64,000 bases of DNA from Mycobacterium intracellulare ATCC 13950. Its GTDB lineage: Bacteria > Actinomycetota > Actinomycetes > Mycobacteriales > Mycobacteriaceae. The translations under genes were made by a program, and so were the position numbers. The notes beneath the pieces were generated by a model. The model searched no databases and was not told the DNA's origin. It saw nothing but the letters and a program-made list of their open reading frames with translations. Of this stretch, positions 34,412-43,943 are shown in pieces. Within the stretch, counting starts at the first letter, position 1. Each line of letters starts with the position of its first letter. The stretch covers positions 4,030,001 through 4,094,000 of the forward strand of contig NC_016946.1 in the NCBI RefSeq assembly GCF_000277125.1, given 5' to 3'.

Positions 34412-37400
34412 CTAGACGAAGTCCAAAGCCTCGACCGTCGCGACGGGGCCCTCATGGGTGGGCCGGTTTGCACCGCCAATGCAGTACACGGTGTTGCCCA
34501 CCGCCGCGACCGCCTCAGCGTGACGCGGCGTCGGCAGCGGGGGCAGCGTGGACCACTTCGCATTTGCGATGTCGTACATTTCTGCGACTCCCAACACCTG
34601 GGTTGGTTCCTCACCACCGACCGCCACGATTCGGCCATCGATGAACGCGGCGCCGTAACTTCCACGCGGAGTTGGCATGTCGACCAACTTGGTCCAGGTC
34701 CCTGCTTGGGGATCGAACCGTTCGAACGCCGCGGAATTCTTGTCGGCGGACAGGAACCTCCCGCCGACCGCGTACATGTAGGTGCCGTCGGACGCCGCGG
34801 CCAAGTGTTCGCGCGGGGTAGGCATGTTGGCCGCGTCGCGCCACGAGCTGCCGTCGAAGACCTCGGTCTGGCCGACGAGCTGCTTGGCGTTCTGTCCGCC
34901 GGCGACGACGAGCTTGTCACCGACCACCGCGGCCGCCGGTGCCGCCCGCGCGTGGCTGAGGCCGGCCAGCTCCACCCAATTGCCGCCGCGCAACGCGAAC
35001 ACCTTGGTGGACGCCTGCGTGAGGTCGCCGCTGGCGCCGCCGAGGACCACCACCTCGTTGCGATACGTGGCCGCGGCGGCGTGGTGGAGCGGGACGGGCA
35101 GCGGGGGTTGGGCTTGCCAGGCGCCGGTGCGCGGGTCGTAACTCTCGACCGTCTGAAGTGCGACTCCGTCGCGCAGTCCGCCCACGATCCAGATCTTGTC
35201 GCCCAGCACGGTCCACGCCGTCATCAGCCGGGGTGTGGGCGCGTCGGGTAGCGAACGCCACTGCGCGGCCGGCTGGGCCAGGCGTGGCGGCACCTGTAAC
35301 GCCTCGGCCGTCGCGGTCACCTGGTCGTCACCGACGGCCGTCGACCCCCCGACGGCGTAGATGGACTTCCCCACCGCATCGACCGCCATGCCATGGCGCG
35401 CAGTCCCCATGTCCGGCAAGCCATCCCACGTCTTCGTCGACAGATCGAACACCGCCACGCTCTTGAGAACTTGCCCCGCCGACTGACCCCCGGCGGCGAC
35501 CAGGCGCCGGTCCGCGATCGCCACGCCAAGGTCACTGCGAGGCTGGGGAAGGTCGGGCAATTTCATCCAGGTTTTCGCGGCCGGGTCGTACGCCTCGACC
35601 GCTACCAGGTCGGCGTTCCCGTTGGTCCCGCCGACCGTGTACACCAGCTTCCCGTCCGAGGCCGCGGCCAGCATCTGTCGCGGGGTCGGGATGGGGGTGC
35701 CGAGGGTCCAGGCGTTGCCGTCGAAGATCTCGGTGGAGTTCAGCAGCGCTCCGTTGGCGTCGACGCCGCCGGTGACGATGATGCGGTCACCCACCACGGC
35801 CGCCGCCGCTGCCGCGCGGGGCTGCAACAGGTGGGGCAGCTCCACCCAGTGGCTGTTGACCACGCGCCAAACCTGGTCGCTGGCAACCTTTTGCGCGCCC
35901 GCGGCGCGCCAGCCGCCGAGCACGATCGGGTTTCCCTGCCACGTCACGGCCATGGCCTGTTGAACCGGGACCGGGAGATCGTCGCCGCTCTTCCAGCTGT
36001 CGATGACGGGGTCATACCCCTCGTGGTTTGCGACGACGGCGTGGTTGCTGCCGATTCCGCCGAATATCCAGATCGTGCCGTCGGCCTGGGTGGTTGCCGC
36101 CGCGTCGCGTGCGATGCGCGCGTTCGTGATCGGCTGCCACTTCACCGACGCCTGGCTCGGCTGGCTCGCGGCGGCCTGGGGGTGCCGCTTGCCGTGCGTC
36201 AGCAGCACGTAGACGCCGCTGCCCAGCACCAACACGGCCACCACGATCGCGACGGCGATCAGCGCCGCGGTGGCGCGGCTTCGTTTCGCTTTCGACGGTT
36301 TCGGCCACGCCACCGCGCCGGTCGCCAATCCGCGCGGCGTATCCGGAACACGGTCGGCAGAACTCGTCGGCGCGATCGCGTCGGTGACACTTGTCTGTTC
36401 GGGGATCATCTGGGTGGGCTCGGACGTGTTTGGGCCGCGCGAGACAGCGGGTGCGCGGCCCGGCTGCTGGCGACCGGGCGGCCGTGACGGCGGATGCGGT
36501 GGCGTCGAGGTGGTGCGATCTCCCAGCGCATTCATCAGCGAGGTGGCACTTTCCGGGCCGGCGATCCGTGGGCCCGGTTTGGCGATCCTCGGCGGTCTCG
36601 GCACCGGCCGCGCGATGCGCCCCGAACCCGCACCCGCGGCGGTAATCGCCATGGAATCGGGCTTTAATCCGTTGCGGCGCAGGCTCTCCTGCAATTCGCG
36701 GCCGAACTCCGCCGCTGACGCCGGCCGTTCGGCCGGATCGAACCGCATCGCTTTTTCGATCGCCGAACAGACCGCGTCGGGGATCCCATTGGGGCGCAGG
36801 TCCGGGACCCGCGTGCTTTTGATCCGGGTGTACTGCGCGAGGAGGTCTTCGCCGCTGCGGCGCTCGTATGCGGCGTTGCCGGCGATGAGCGCATAGAGCG
36901 TGGCACCGAGCGAGTAAACATCGGTCTCGACCGTCGCCGGATCGCCGGTCATGACCTCGGGCGCGAGGAAATCGACTGTGCCGGAAAACAACCCGGACGC
37001 CGTTTCATAGCCTCCAGCGACGTGCGCCGTCCCGAAATCGGTGAGCTGCGGTTCGCCGTAGTCGTTGACGAGAACGTTCGCGGGCTTGATATCGCGGTGC
37101 AAAGTTCCTGTCAGGTGAGCGGTTTCGAGCGCCCCGCACAATTTCACACCGATCCGCATCGCTTCGGGCCAGGCGATCGGCCCCTCTCGCTGCACCCGCA
37201 GGCCCAGGGAACCGGCGGCGCAGTACGACATCACGATGTAAGGCCGGCCGCCCGCGGTGACGCCGACGCGCAGAATGTTGACGATGTTCGGATGGCCCGA
37301 TAGGCCGCCCATGGCGTAGCCCTCGCGGAGAAATCGTTCGCGACTCTCGTCGTCGCCGAAGGTCGGCAACACCTTGATGGCGACGTTGCGACCCAGCGCA

Positions 37401-37537
37401 GTCTCGCGACAGCGATACACCACGCCGGCGGCGCCTCGAGCGATCTGGCGCGCGTTGTCGAATCCGGCGGCAGCCAACTCCGCGACGATGTCGCTCGGTC
37501 CCGGCGCCCGGGGGCGAGCCTTGGGTCTTTCAGCCAT
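34412..37537 (-). CDS. membrane Ser/Thr protein kinase with extracellular Kelch-repeat propeller
   Basis: A 1041-residue receptor-like kinase. Kinase domain about 15-285: Gly loop IARGAAGVVY, K55 in VAIK, HRDIKPANVL (D149), DFG (D167), APE (194); all catalytic residues present. A Pro-rich linker with many Thr (about 300-420) is a likely phosphorylation region. One membrane helix spans about 422-446. The rest is some twelve Kelch blades, e.g. IVVTGGVDANGALLNSTEIFDG and VVLGGASGDLTQASTKVFA, expected outside the membrane. Mycobacterial PknD has an NHL propeller in this place; a Kelch sensor is unusual. Its neighbour is a FHA-ABC exporter, a plausible target. Confidence 0.93.
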   Translation of the reverse strand: MAERPKARPRAPGPSDIVAELAAAGFDNARQIARGAAGVVYRCRETALGRNVAIKVLPTFGDDESRERFLREGYAMGGLSGHPNIVNILRVGVTAGGRPYIVMSYCAAGSLGLRVQREGPIAWPEAMRIGVKLCGALETAHLTGTLHRDIKPANVLVNDYGEPQLTDFGTAHVAGGYETASGLFSGTVDFLAPEVMTGDPATVETDVYSLGATLYALIAGNAAYERRSGEDLLAQYTRIKSTRVPDLRPNGIPDAVCSAIEKAMRFDPAERPASAAEFGRELQESLRRNGLKPDSMAITAAGAGSGRIARPVPRPPRIAKPGPRIAGPESATSLMNALGDRTTSTPPHPPSRPPGRQQPGRAPAVSRGPNTSEPTQMIPEQTSVTDAIAPTSSADRVPDTPRGLATGAVAWPKPSKAKRSRATAALIAVAIVVAVLVLGSGVYVLLTHGKRHPQAAASQPSQASVKWQPITNARIARDAAATTQADGTIWIFGGIGSNHAVVANHEGYDPVIDSWKSGDDLPVPVQQAMAVTWQGNPIVLGGWRAAGAQKVASDQVWRVVNSHWVELPHLLQPRAAAAAAVVGDRIIVTGGVDANGALLNSTEIFDGNAWTLGTPIPTPRQMLAAASDGKLVYTVGGTNGNADLVAVEAYDPAAKTWMKLPDLPQPRSDLGVAIADRRLVAAGGQSAGQVLKSVAVFDLSTKTWDGLPDMGTARHGMAVDAVGKSIYAVGGSTAVGDDQVTATAEALQVPPRLAQPAAQWRSLPDAPTPRLMTAWTVLGDKIWIVGGLRDGVALQTVESYDPRTGAWQAQPPLPVPLHHAAAATYRNEVVVLGGASGDLTQASTKVFALRGGNWVELAGLSHARAAPAAAVVGDKLVVAGGQNAKQLVGQTEVFDGSSWRDAANMPTPREHLAAASDGTYMYAVGGRFLSADKNSAAFERFDPQAGTWTKLVDMPTPRGSYGAAFIDGRIVAVGGEEPTQVLGVAEMYDIANAKWSTLPPLPTPRHAEAVAAVGNTVYCIGGANRPTHEGPVATVEALDFV

Positions 37538-37634
37538 TTCGTGGCCTCAACTTCCCAGGCAACTGATGATCGAGTTAAGGGTAGCGAACATGAGCGCACC
37601 GGCTGAACGGTTCCGGTGAGGATCGTCGCAAAGC

Positions 37635-39812
37635 TCAGCCGGGGAGCAGCGCGCGATCGGCCAGCGCGCCCATCACCGGCGCCAGTTCCCGGGCGTATTC
37701 GAACGTCAGATGGTTGGCGTCGTGGAACACCACGGTGTTGCCGACGATGACCGGGCACCGGTCCAAGGTGCAGAACAGCTCGGTGAGGTCGGCGTACTGT
37801 CCGCCGCCGGCTTTGGTGGCCGCCGCCTCGGCGGCGATGCCCGGATCGTTCACCGCCGTCGATCTCGGCGGCGCGCAGGCCGTCGCGTCATCGAGGTGAC
37901 CGGACAGGCAGGTCGGCACCAATGCGTGCGGATCCGGGGCCGGCCCGAGCACCAGCACCTTGGCACCGGTACCGCGCAGCTGCTGGACGAGTCGGGTCAG
38001 GCTGCCGAGCCAGGCCGAGTCGTATGACGTGACACCGGCCGGAAAGTCGTAACGGTCACCGTATTTGCGCCACAGGCTCAACACGACCAACTGTGGATGC
38101 TGGTTGCGCAGGCGGGCGACGACCAGATCGCGCCACTTGTCGCACTCGGTGAATTCCCGGCGCAGGAACGGGTTGATGATTGGCAGGTCCAGCATCGGGC
38201 AGCCGCCTTTGGTCAGGGCCTCCAGCCGCCAGTGCCGCCGCCCGGTGACCTGCTGGAATGCAGGGATCCACATCGCTGCGGTCGAGTCACCGACCAGGGC
38301 GACGCCGGTCTTCGACGCCCTGTCGCCGCTGATGCACTCGGGCTGATCGGCCTCCAAAAAATTGCGCAAGCAGCCCTTGAAGTAGGCGATCGGGTTTTCG
38401 GCTGAAGCAGCGCCGATCGATGGGTCGAGATTCGACGGGACTGCCTTGAGATCGGCGGATACCGCGACCATCGTCTGCACTTGCGCAAACGCGTACTGCA
38501 CCGCCGCGTCGTACGCGTCGAGGCTGTCACCCGCCGGTGGTATCGGCCCGGTGACTTTCAGCGCCGCCGCCGGGGCACCGTGACCGACGGGGGCGGGGAT
38601 CGCCACCAACAACGCCGCGCCCACGCATACCGCCACCGCGGTCGCACCGCCACCGAGCAACAGGCTGCGGAACGCGGACCGGCGCACGAAAGGGGCGAAG
38701 CGGAGCGGGTTTTCGATGAAGCGCAGGGTGAGCACGGCCAGACCGCCGGATATCGCGACCGTCGCCAGCCTGCCCACCAGTCCCAGCGGATGGCCCAGCA
38801 ACGGCGGCGCGAGCAACAACACGGGCCAGTGCCAGAGATACCACGAATACGAAATTCGGCCGATGGCTCCGATCGGCGACCACGCCAAAAGGTGCCCGCA
38901 CCCTCGGGTGGGGTGGACACAGCCCGCGCCGATCACGAGTGCGGTGCCGAGCACGGGCAGCAGGGCGGCCGTGCCCGGGTAGGGCGTCATCACGCTCAAG
39001 ACCGTGCAACCCAGCAGGATCAGTGCCAGGCCCGCCCATCCCGCGATCGCGGCGGGCAGCGCCGCCAGCCGGCGCCACTGGGTGGTCGTCAGGGCCACCA
39101 GGCCGCCCACGGCCAACTCCCACGCCCGGGTGGGCAGTGAAAAGAACGCGACGGAAGGCACGATCGGGGTGGCCAGCAGCGACGCGGCAAACGACAGGAC
39201 GGCGACCAGCGCAAGGACCAGGAGATAAGGACGCTCGGACGACACGCCCGTGGCGCGCCGACGCCGCCGCCGGATGGCCCAGGCCGTACCGATGATGACG
39301 GCCGGCCACACCAGGTAGAACTGCTCCTCGACGCCCAGGGACCAGTAGTGCTGGAACGGCGACGGCGGCGTGTAGGCAAGTTGGTAGTCGATGCCGTGGA
39401 AGACGAACCAGTAGTTGCCGATGTACAGCGCGCTGGCGATGCCGTCACCGATGACGCCCTCGGCTTGCAATGGGGGCAACAGGATCGCCGAGGCGATCGC
39501 GGTGACAACGCCCACCGCAGCCGATGCCGGCAGCAGCCGGCGGGCTCGCGCCCCGTAGAAGCGGCCCAGCCGGACGGTGCCTGCAGTGCTTACCTCGCGG
39601 TAAAGCATTCCGGTGATGAGGAATCCCGAGATGACGAAGAACACGTCGACGCCGGTGAACCCACCGCCCACGCCGGGCACGCCGGCATGAAAGAGCACGA
39701 CGGCCAACACCGCGACGGCACGCAGGCCTTCGAGGTCTTGGCGAAATGCCGGCTTCGGCGGACGCAGGCCCCGCGCTTGCGTGACGGGGCTGACGCTCTC
39801 AACGTCTGCCAT
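37635..39812 (-). CDS. acyltransferase-3 / SGNH-domain membrane O-acyltransferase (OafA-like)
   Basis: About 725 residues. The N-terminal acyltransferase-3 domain has some ten membrane helices, beginning RQDLEGLRAVAVLAVVLFHAGVP with the conserved His, and FFVISGFLITG. The C-terminal domain (from about 480) is an SGNH hydrolase fold, with GDSTAAMWIPAF (nucleophile Ser) and DANHLTFEYAREL (Asp/His). Such proteins acetylate or acylate cell-surface glycans. Length and design match Rv1565c/Rv0111. Start ATG 39812 or an upstream TTG at 39836. Confidence 0.92.
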   Translation of the reverse strand: MADVESVSPVTQARGLRPPKPAFRQDLEGLRAVAVLAVVLFHAGVPGVGGGFTGVDVFFVISGFLITGMLYREVSTAGTVRLGRFYGARARRLLPASAAVGVVTAIASAILLPPLQAEGVIGDGIASALYIGNYWFVFHGIDYQLAYTPPSPFQHYWSLGVEEQFYLVWPAVIIGTAWAIRRRRRRATGVSSERPYLLVLALVAVLSFAASLLATPIVPSVAFFSLPTRAWELAVGGLVALTTTQWRRLAALPAAIAGWAGLALILLGCTVLSVMTPYPGTAALLPVLGTALVIGAGCVHPTRGCGHLLAWSPIGAIGRISYSWYLWHWPVLLLAPPLLGHPLGLVGRLATVAISGGLAVLTLRFIENPLRFAPFVRRSAFRSLLLGGGATAVAVCVGAALLVAIPAPVGHGAPAAALKVTGPIPPAGDSLDAYDAAVQYAFAQVQTMVAVSADLKAVPSNLDPSIGAASAENPIAYFKGCLRNFLEADQPECISGDRASKTGVALVGDSTAAMWIPAFQQVTGRRHWRLEALTKGGCPMLDLPIINPFLRREFTECDKWRDLVVARLRNQHPQLVVLSLWRKYGDRYDFPAGVTSYDSAWLGSLTRLVQQLRGTGAKVLVLGPAPDPHALVPTCLSGHLDDATACAPPRSTAVNDPGIAAEAAATKAGGGQYADLTELFCTLDRCPVIVGNTVVFHDANHLTFEYARELAPVMGALADRALLPG

Positions 39813-40052
39813 CGTCACCAACTGGGTGAAGGGCAACTCTCGAGAATGGTAGATACATGCGAAATCGCGACGGGGGCAGCTATGTCAGTATCTGCGCCAA
39901 TTACCGTCTGACCCCCCTTGACCCCAACCGCCCCTTCAGTCCGAGGTGACTATAGCTATCTCCGCGGCCATGTGCGGATATACGTCCGAATTGCCTCCCG
40001 CTTCGAGGAACCCCCTGGCAAATACCGGCGCCGCCGAGCGAGACTGACAGCT

Positions 40053-40493
40053 ATGAGTTTCGTGGAGGAAAAGGTGCTTCCGCAGCTGCTGCGAGTGCAC
40101 GACACGGTGTATCAAAAGACGAACGGCTGGATCGGTCATCGCGCGCTGTGGATACCGAGCCTGCTGCTGCATACCGTCGGCGCGAAGACCGGTAAACGAC
40201 GCACGACGTCGCTGACCTATGCCCGCGACGGTGACAAGTATCTGGTCGTCGCCTCCAAGGGCGGCGCCCCCGAAGCCCCCGGCTGGTACCACAACCTGAA
40301 AGCCAACCCCGACGTCGAGATCAACGTCGGGCCACGGCGTTTCGCCGTCACCGCGCGACCGGTGCTGCCCGATGACCCCGACTACCCGCGGCTATGGCAG
40401 ATCGTCAACAACAACAACCAAAACCGCTACGTGGAGTATCAGAAGCGGACGTCACGACCCATCCCGGTGGTCGTCCTGAGTCCGAAAGGCTAG
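40053..40493 (+). CDS. Ddn-like F420 deazaflavin-dependent nitroreductase-family protein
   Basis: A 146-residue split beta-barrel protein. LLLHTVGAKTGKRRTTSLTY and YLVVASKGGAPEAPGWYHNLKANPDVEI are the family signatures that hold F420H2 in Ddn and relatives. The likely role is reduction of quinones or other acceptors. ATG 40053 matches family N termini (MSFVEEKVLPQLLRVHD). Confidence 0.92.
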   Translation: MSFVEEKVLPQLLRVHDTVYQKTNGWIGHRALWIPSLLLHTVGAKTGKRRTTSLTYARDGDKYLVVASKGGAPEAPGWYHNLKANPDVEINVGPRRFAVTARPVLPDDPDYPRLWQIVNNNNQNRYVEYQKRTSRPIPVVVLSPKG

Positions 40494-40616
40494 AACGATT
40501 CACCCTCTGACCTCGCCCGAGCAGGTTTGAAACCGGCGAGTCTGGATACCTCCCGGGGATGTCGAGTAAGCGGCTAGCGCTTCTTGACCGCAGGGACCTA
40601 GGGAAGGGGTTTTGCC

Positions 40617-41078
40617 ATGGTGCTCTCCAAGGTTGCCATGAAGACGACGGCGGCCGCCGCCGGCATCGCGACGGCGGGAATTCTGATGGCGTCGCCGGCG
40701 CTGGCGGATCCGCAAGTCGTAGCGTTTGGCCAATCCGCAGAGATTCCGAGCGCAAACGGCGCAGAAGCCATCAACTACACCGTGAACAACTTGCAGCCCA
40801 GCGGCCACAACGATGGCATCTGGTACTCCGACGTCACGGCCACAGGTGTGCGCGGTAACGCGACTCCGGTCATTGCCGACTTCAACGCGCGTGCCGTCAA
40901 CAGCTCGACCTACGCGGTCATGAAAGGGCATGAAGTAGACGGCCTGCCGAACCAGCCGATCGCGCCGGGCGCCCAGGCGACCGGGCGGCTCTACTTCGAC
41001 GTTCGAGGCGGCACGGCGCCGGACAGCGTTGTCTACCGGGATGCCGCCGGCGTCGACAAGGTCGTCTGGAAGAGCTAG
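40617..41078 (+). CDS. secreted MPT63-like (DUF1942) protein
   Basis: A 153-residue exported protein. The signal peptide (about 31 residues) ends ASPALADP. The mature domain is an immunoglobulin-like beta sandwich resembling MPT63/Rv1926c: WYSDVTATGVRGNATPVIADFNAR, IAPGAQATGRLYFDV and a final Trp near the end. MPT63 is a major culture-filtrate antigen of unknown function. ATG 40617 follows GGAAGGGG; ATG 40638 is an alternative. Confidence 0.85.
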   Translation: MVLSKVAMKTTAAAAGIATAGILMASPALADPQVVAFGQSAEIPSANGAEAINYTVNNLQPSGHNDGIWYSDVTATGVRGNATPVIADFNARAVNSSTYAVMKGHEVDGLPNQPIAPGAQATGRLYFDVRGGTAPDSVVYRDAAGVDKVVWKS

Positions 41079-41970
41079 CGAGTAGGTGAGCTTGGACCGT
41101 GACCGCGGGAGGGTTCCCCGTGTTCACTGAGCACGTCACCACTGCCGGAATAGCAGACTTCGCCTAGGGCGTCCGGTTGGTGTCATGCCTCGGGTGCCGA
41201 CGAGGTCGGTCTGCCCAACGTGGCTACTGCTGACTTTGAAAACCGGACAAGGCTTAGGGCTCTGGCTAGCTGATTTTGACTTTCGCGCATCGAATCCGAT
41301 TCGCTGCCGGACGCAGGCCGGGGTCTAGAGGGGGCGGGCGGCGATCGAGTACATCGGCGCGACAGCTTCGGCCGTTGTTGGCGGGGCGCGCGCCGTCGGG
41401 CATTGTTGGGCCGCGTGGAAATGGGCCACGCTGGGAGCGCCTGACCTCTCAGGTCAACGCACGTCTACGTTGGGAATCGCAAAAGGCTGTCACCGCCGAC
41501 GGCGACCACCTCCCCCCACTGCCTTGAGCAAGATTTGGCGGCAGGAAGTTCTGGTGCCCTTAGCGGGCGTCGATGAAATCTTGGCCAATCCAGAGGTCAG
41601 CCTGGCCTCGGAACCGGCAGCGCATCGAAATCTTGGGCGGCGGGAATGCGGCTTTTCGACGCCACGGCGAAGACCGACCCGACTTACCACGCTCGACCCA
41701 ATACAGGTAGCCGAGCTCCGAGCACCAATGGACGGAGACTGGCTATGGACTCGCTGACCGAGAACAGCGGGCGATCATCGATATGGAGCGTCAGCGTTGG
41801 GCGACCGTCGGTGGGAAAGAAACGGCGGTTCCCGAACGGTTCAGCACGACACCCATTTGTTATTACCAGCTGACGATCCAGGTTCTCGCCTCGGCTTTTA
41901 CGCCTGCCTACGATCCATTAATTACGAATCAGCTCCGTCGAATTCGTCTGCGACGTAAGGTTTGTGAACT
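41079..41970. other. gene-poor region, 892 bp
   Basis: No convincing gene. Short open frames here (41276-41527, 41470-41757, 41646-41873 plus; 41490-41690 minus) have Arg-rich or patternless translations and lack good ribosome sites. The base composition is more even than in flanking genes. It may be remnants of decayed genes between the MPT63-like gene and the accessory genes beside ssrA. Confidence 0.5.
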
Positions 41971-42684
41971 ATGACGACTCCCCCATCGCCTCCGCCCGGG
42001 TGGTACCCAGACCCGTCAGGGACACCCAATACACGATACTGGGACGGCCAGCAGTGGGGACCCGCGGCGCCGAGCACACCTCCACCCGCTGTCGCGCCGG
42101 CAGCACCTCCCAAAAAGAAGACCAGCACAGGCCGGATCATCGCAATAATCGCGGCCGTCTTCGTCGGGCTGATAATTCTCGGCTCGATCGGCAACCACGA
42201 CAAGCAGCCAACAACATCGACGTCGACTTCCTCGGCATCCACACCTGGTTCCTCCGCCGAGACACCGAAGACGCCGTCGTCAGCCTCCAAACCGATTGCG
42301 TCGATTGGCCAAGAAGTCAGGGATGGCCAGTTCGCATTCACCGTGGTCTCGGTAGACCGCTCTAAGCAGGCTGGCGACTTGAGCAATCAGTTCGAAATCG
42401 TAACGGCGCAGGGCGAATTCCTCAACGTGCACATGACGGTTGCGAACACCGGCAATCACGCTCAGTCATTTTTCGCCACGAACCAGCATCTGAAGATCGG
42501 CGGCAAAACGTACGACGCAAACGGCATGGCCGCATTGTGGACGAGCTCAGCGAATGAAGAAGTTAACCCGGGCAACAGCATTCAGGTAGTGGTGTCGTTC
42601 GATGTGCCGCCGGGCGCCAGCGGCGGCACGCTTCAGCTGCATGATTCTGCCTTCTCTGGTGGCGTGCAAGTGGGTCTTCCCTGA
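41971..42684 (+). CDS. DUF2510/DUF4352 membrane-anchored protein
   Basis: A 237-residue protein. The N terminus PPGWYPDPSGTPNTRYWDGQQWGP is a DUF2510 motif. A Pro-rich spacer and a membrane helix (RIIAIIAAVFVGLIILGSIG, about 54-73) follow, then a Ser/Thr-rich stalk and a DUF4352 (telokin-like) beta domain from about 110 (FTVVSVDRSKQAG ... FLNVHMTVANTGNHAQSFF). It should face outward. Its base composition is less GC-rich than the core genes. Function unknown. Confidence 0.8.
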   Translation: MTTPPSPPPGWYPDPSGTPNTRYWDGQQWGPAAPSTPPPAVAPAAPPKKKTSTGRIIAIIAAVFVGLIILGSIGNHDKQPTTSTSTSSASTPGSSAETPKTPSSASKPIASIGQEVRDGQFAFTVVSVDRSKQAGDLSNQFEIVTAQGEFLNVHMTVANTGNHAQSFFATNQHLKIGGKTYDANGMAALWTSSANEEVNPGNSIQVVVSFDVPPGASGGTLQLHDSAFSGGVQVGLP

Positions 42685-42846
42685 CACTGCGGGCGCGAGG
42701 GCTTTCGGGCGGGGCTAGCGGGCCGCGAGCTGCGGCGCGAATACGGGAACACCCGGCCATACTGGCCGTGCAATTCATACTTGATTGACTCCTTCGACCC
42801 GGTTATGGCGTCTCTGACCTAGGCGGCGAACCGAACCGGAGGCACG

Positions 42847-43314
42847 ATGTCTCTCATGGTCGCCGTCTACCGCGCGCCGATGCGTTCCCGCAACGATGCC
42901 GTCGATCCACAACCTGCGATCGATCGCGCCCGACGGCTCGGCCTGTGCGGCTTCGGGCAATACGTGGATCGGTCGGGCGAACAGGAACGGCTTGTCCGTC
43001 GGGTCGGCCGATTCGCCGAGGTCGACGACGGCTCGTTTGTGTGGACCCGCGACACCGACGGGTGGTTCTGGTTAGGCCGCATCGCCGGGCCGTACTTCTA
43101 TGACGCCGACGAACAGGCCGCGGCAGTGGATTTGGTGCACGTGCGACCGTGCGAGTGGCTGTCGTCACCGATGCCGGAGCAGGATGTGCCGTCCGCCGTC
43201 ATTGCCACATTCGGCCGCGGTGGACGGAACTTCCAGGAAATCCACCACCCCTCGATCGGTGAGCGCACGCAAAGGATTTGGGATGCTCGCGGGAATCAGT
43301 CTGCAGGCGACTAG
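42847..43314 (+). CDS. hypothetical protein, 155 aa
   Basis: A 155-residue soluble protein with SFVWTRDTDGWFWLGRIAGPYFYD, VDLVHVRPCEWLS and VPSAVIATFGRGGRNFQEIHHP. The Trp-rich centre and RGGRNFQ-I-H motif recur in actinobacterial proteins of unknown function, sometimes near restriction-like genes, but I cannot name the family. It lies just downstream of the ssrA 3' end, on the other strand. Confidence 0.7.
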   Translation: MSLMVAVYRAPMRSRNDAVDPQPAIDRARRLGLCGFGQYVDRSGEQERLVRRVGRFAEVDDGSFVWTRDTDGWFWLGRIAGPYFYDADEQAAAVDLVHVRPCEWLSSPMPEQDVPSAVIATFGRGGRNFQEIHHPSIGERTQRIWDARGNQSAGD

Positions 43315-43360
43315 CCGAACCTGCAGACCGCGGACAGCTTAAGCGCTACGACCTGGGCCC

Positions 43361-43405
43361 AAAAAGGAAGCAGGCCAGGCGCGATAACACCGCCTGACCT
43401 GCTTC
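43361..43405 (-). terminator. Rho-independent terminator of ssrA
   Basis: On the minus strand, a stem GAAGCAGGTCAGGCG pairs with CGCCTGGCCTGCTTC (one G-U-type mismatch) around a short loop and is followed by C-TTTTT. It begins about ten bases past the tmRNA 3' end. Intrinsic terminators this clear are uncommon in mycobacteria. Confidence 0.85.
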
Positions 43406-43413
43406 TTCCCTTG

Positions 43414-43778
43414 TGGAGCTGCCGGGAATCGAACCCGGGTCCTACGGCATTCCCTCAAGACTTCTCCGTGCGCAGTTCGCTATGCCTCTACTCGGATCTC
43501 CCGGTCACGCGAACAAGCCGAGATGACGATCCCAGTCGCTGTTGGTGTCCCGATAAGTCCCGCGACCGGACTCATCGGTGGATCCCTCTAGCTGACGCCA
43601 GGCTCCGGGTCGAGGGCGTTCCCGGTCTGACGGACTAGCTGTCGCTTAGGCAGCGAGAGCGTAGTCGCGCTGATGTGAATCGGCGCTTATCTGTTTGCAA
43701 CGACGCTTACGGTGGTCGGTTGCCTGCACCGGCACGCTTCCCTTGATTCGATGCGCGAAGTCGAAACCTTTCAGCCCC
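43414..43778 (-). ncRNA. ssrA: transfer-messenger RNA (tmRNA)
   Basis: Read on the minus strand, the 5' end GGGGCTGAAAGGTTTCGACTTCG at 43778 pairs with the 3' acceptor CAGCTCC, discriminator A at 43414. The T arm GGGTTCGATTCCC is intact. The tag frame resumes at GCC (43684) and encodes ADSHQRDYALAA then TAA (43648-43646), the mycobacterial tag. Length is 365 nt without CCA. tmRNA works with SmpB, encoded 1.9 kb away on the same strand, to rescue stalled ribosomes. Confidence 0.97.
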
Positions 43779-43943
43779 TCGCATCCCGCCGACTTTCGGC
43801 AGGAATATCAATGGTACCCGCCTATCAACCAGCGGCAATGGGATTATCTTCCCCGCTCGGCCACGAGCGTCGACTCGTTGCGCGAAAAACCCCCATATCA
43901 ACGCATCAATCCGACGTTCGTCGCGAAAGGCGACGAAGAGCGG

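Noticed and set aside
32467..34920. Very long open frame antisense to the FHA-ABC exporter (and others such as 53112-55148 minus, 47538-49424 plus, 46280-47761 plus, 13533-15146 minus).
   Set aside because: Shadow frames of high-GC genes: Arg/Ala/Gly/His-rich translations with no domain, opposite clear real genes.
41276..41873. Several short plus-strand frames in the gap before the DUF2510 gene.
   Set aside because: No ribosome sites, no recognisable sequence pattern, mutually overlapping.
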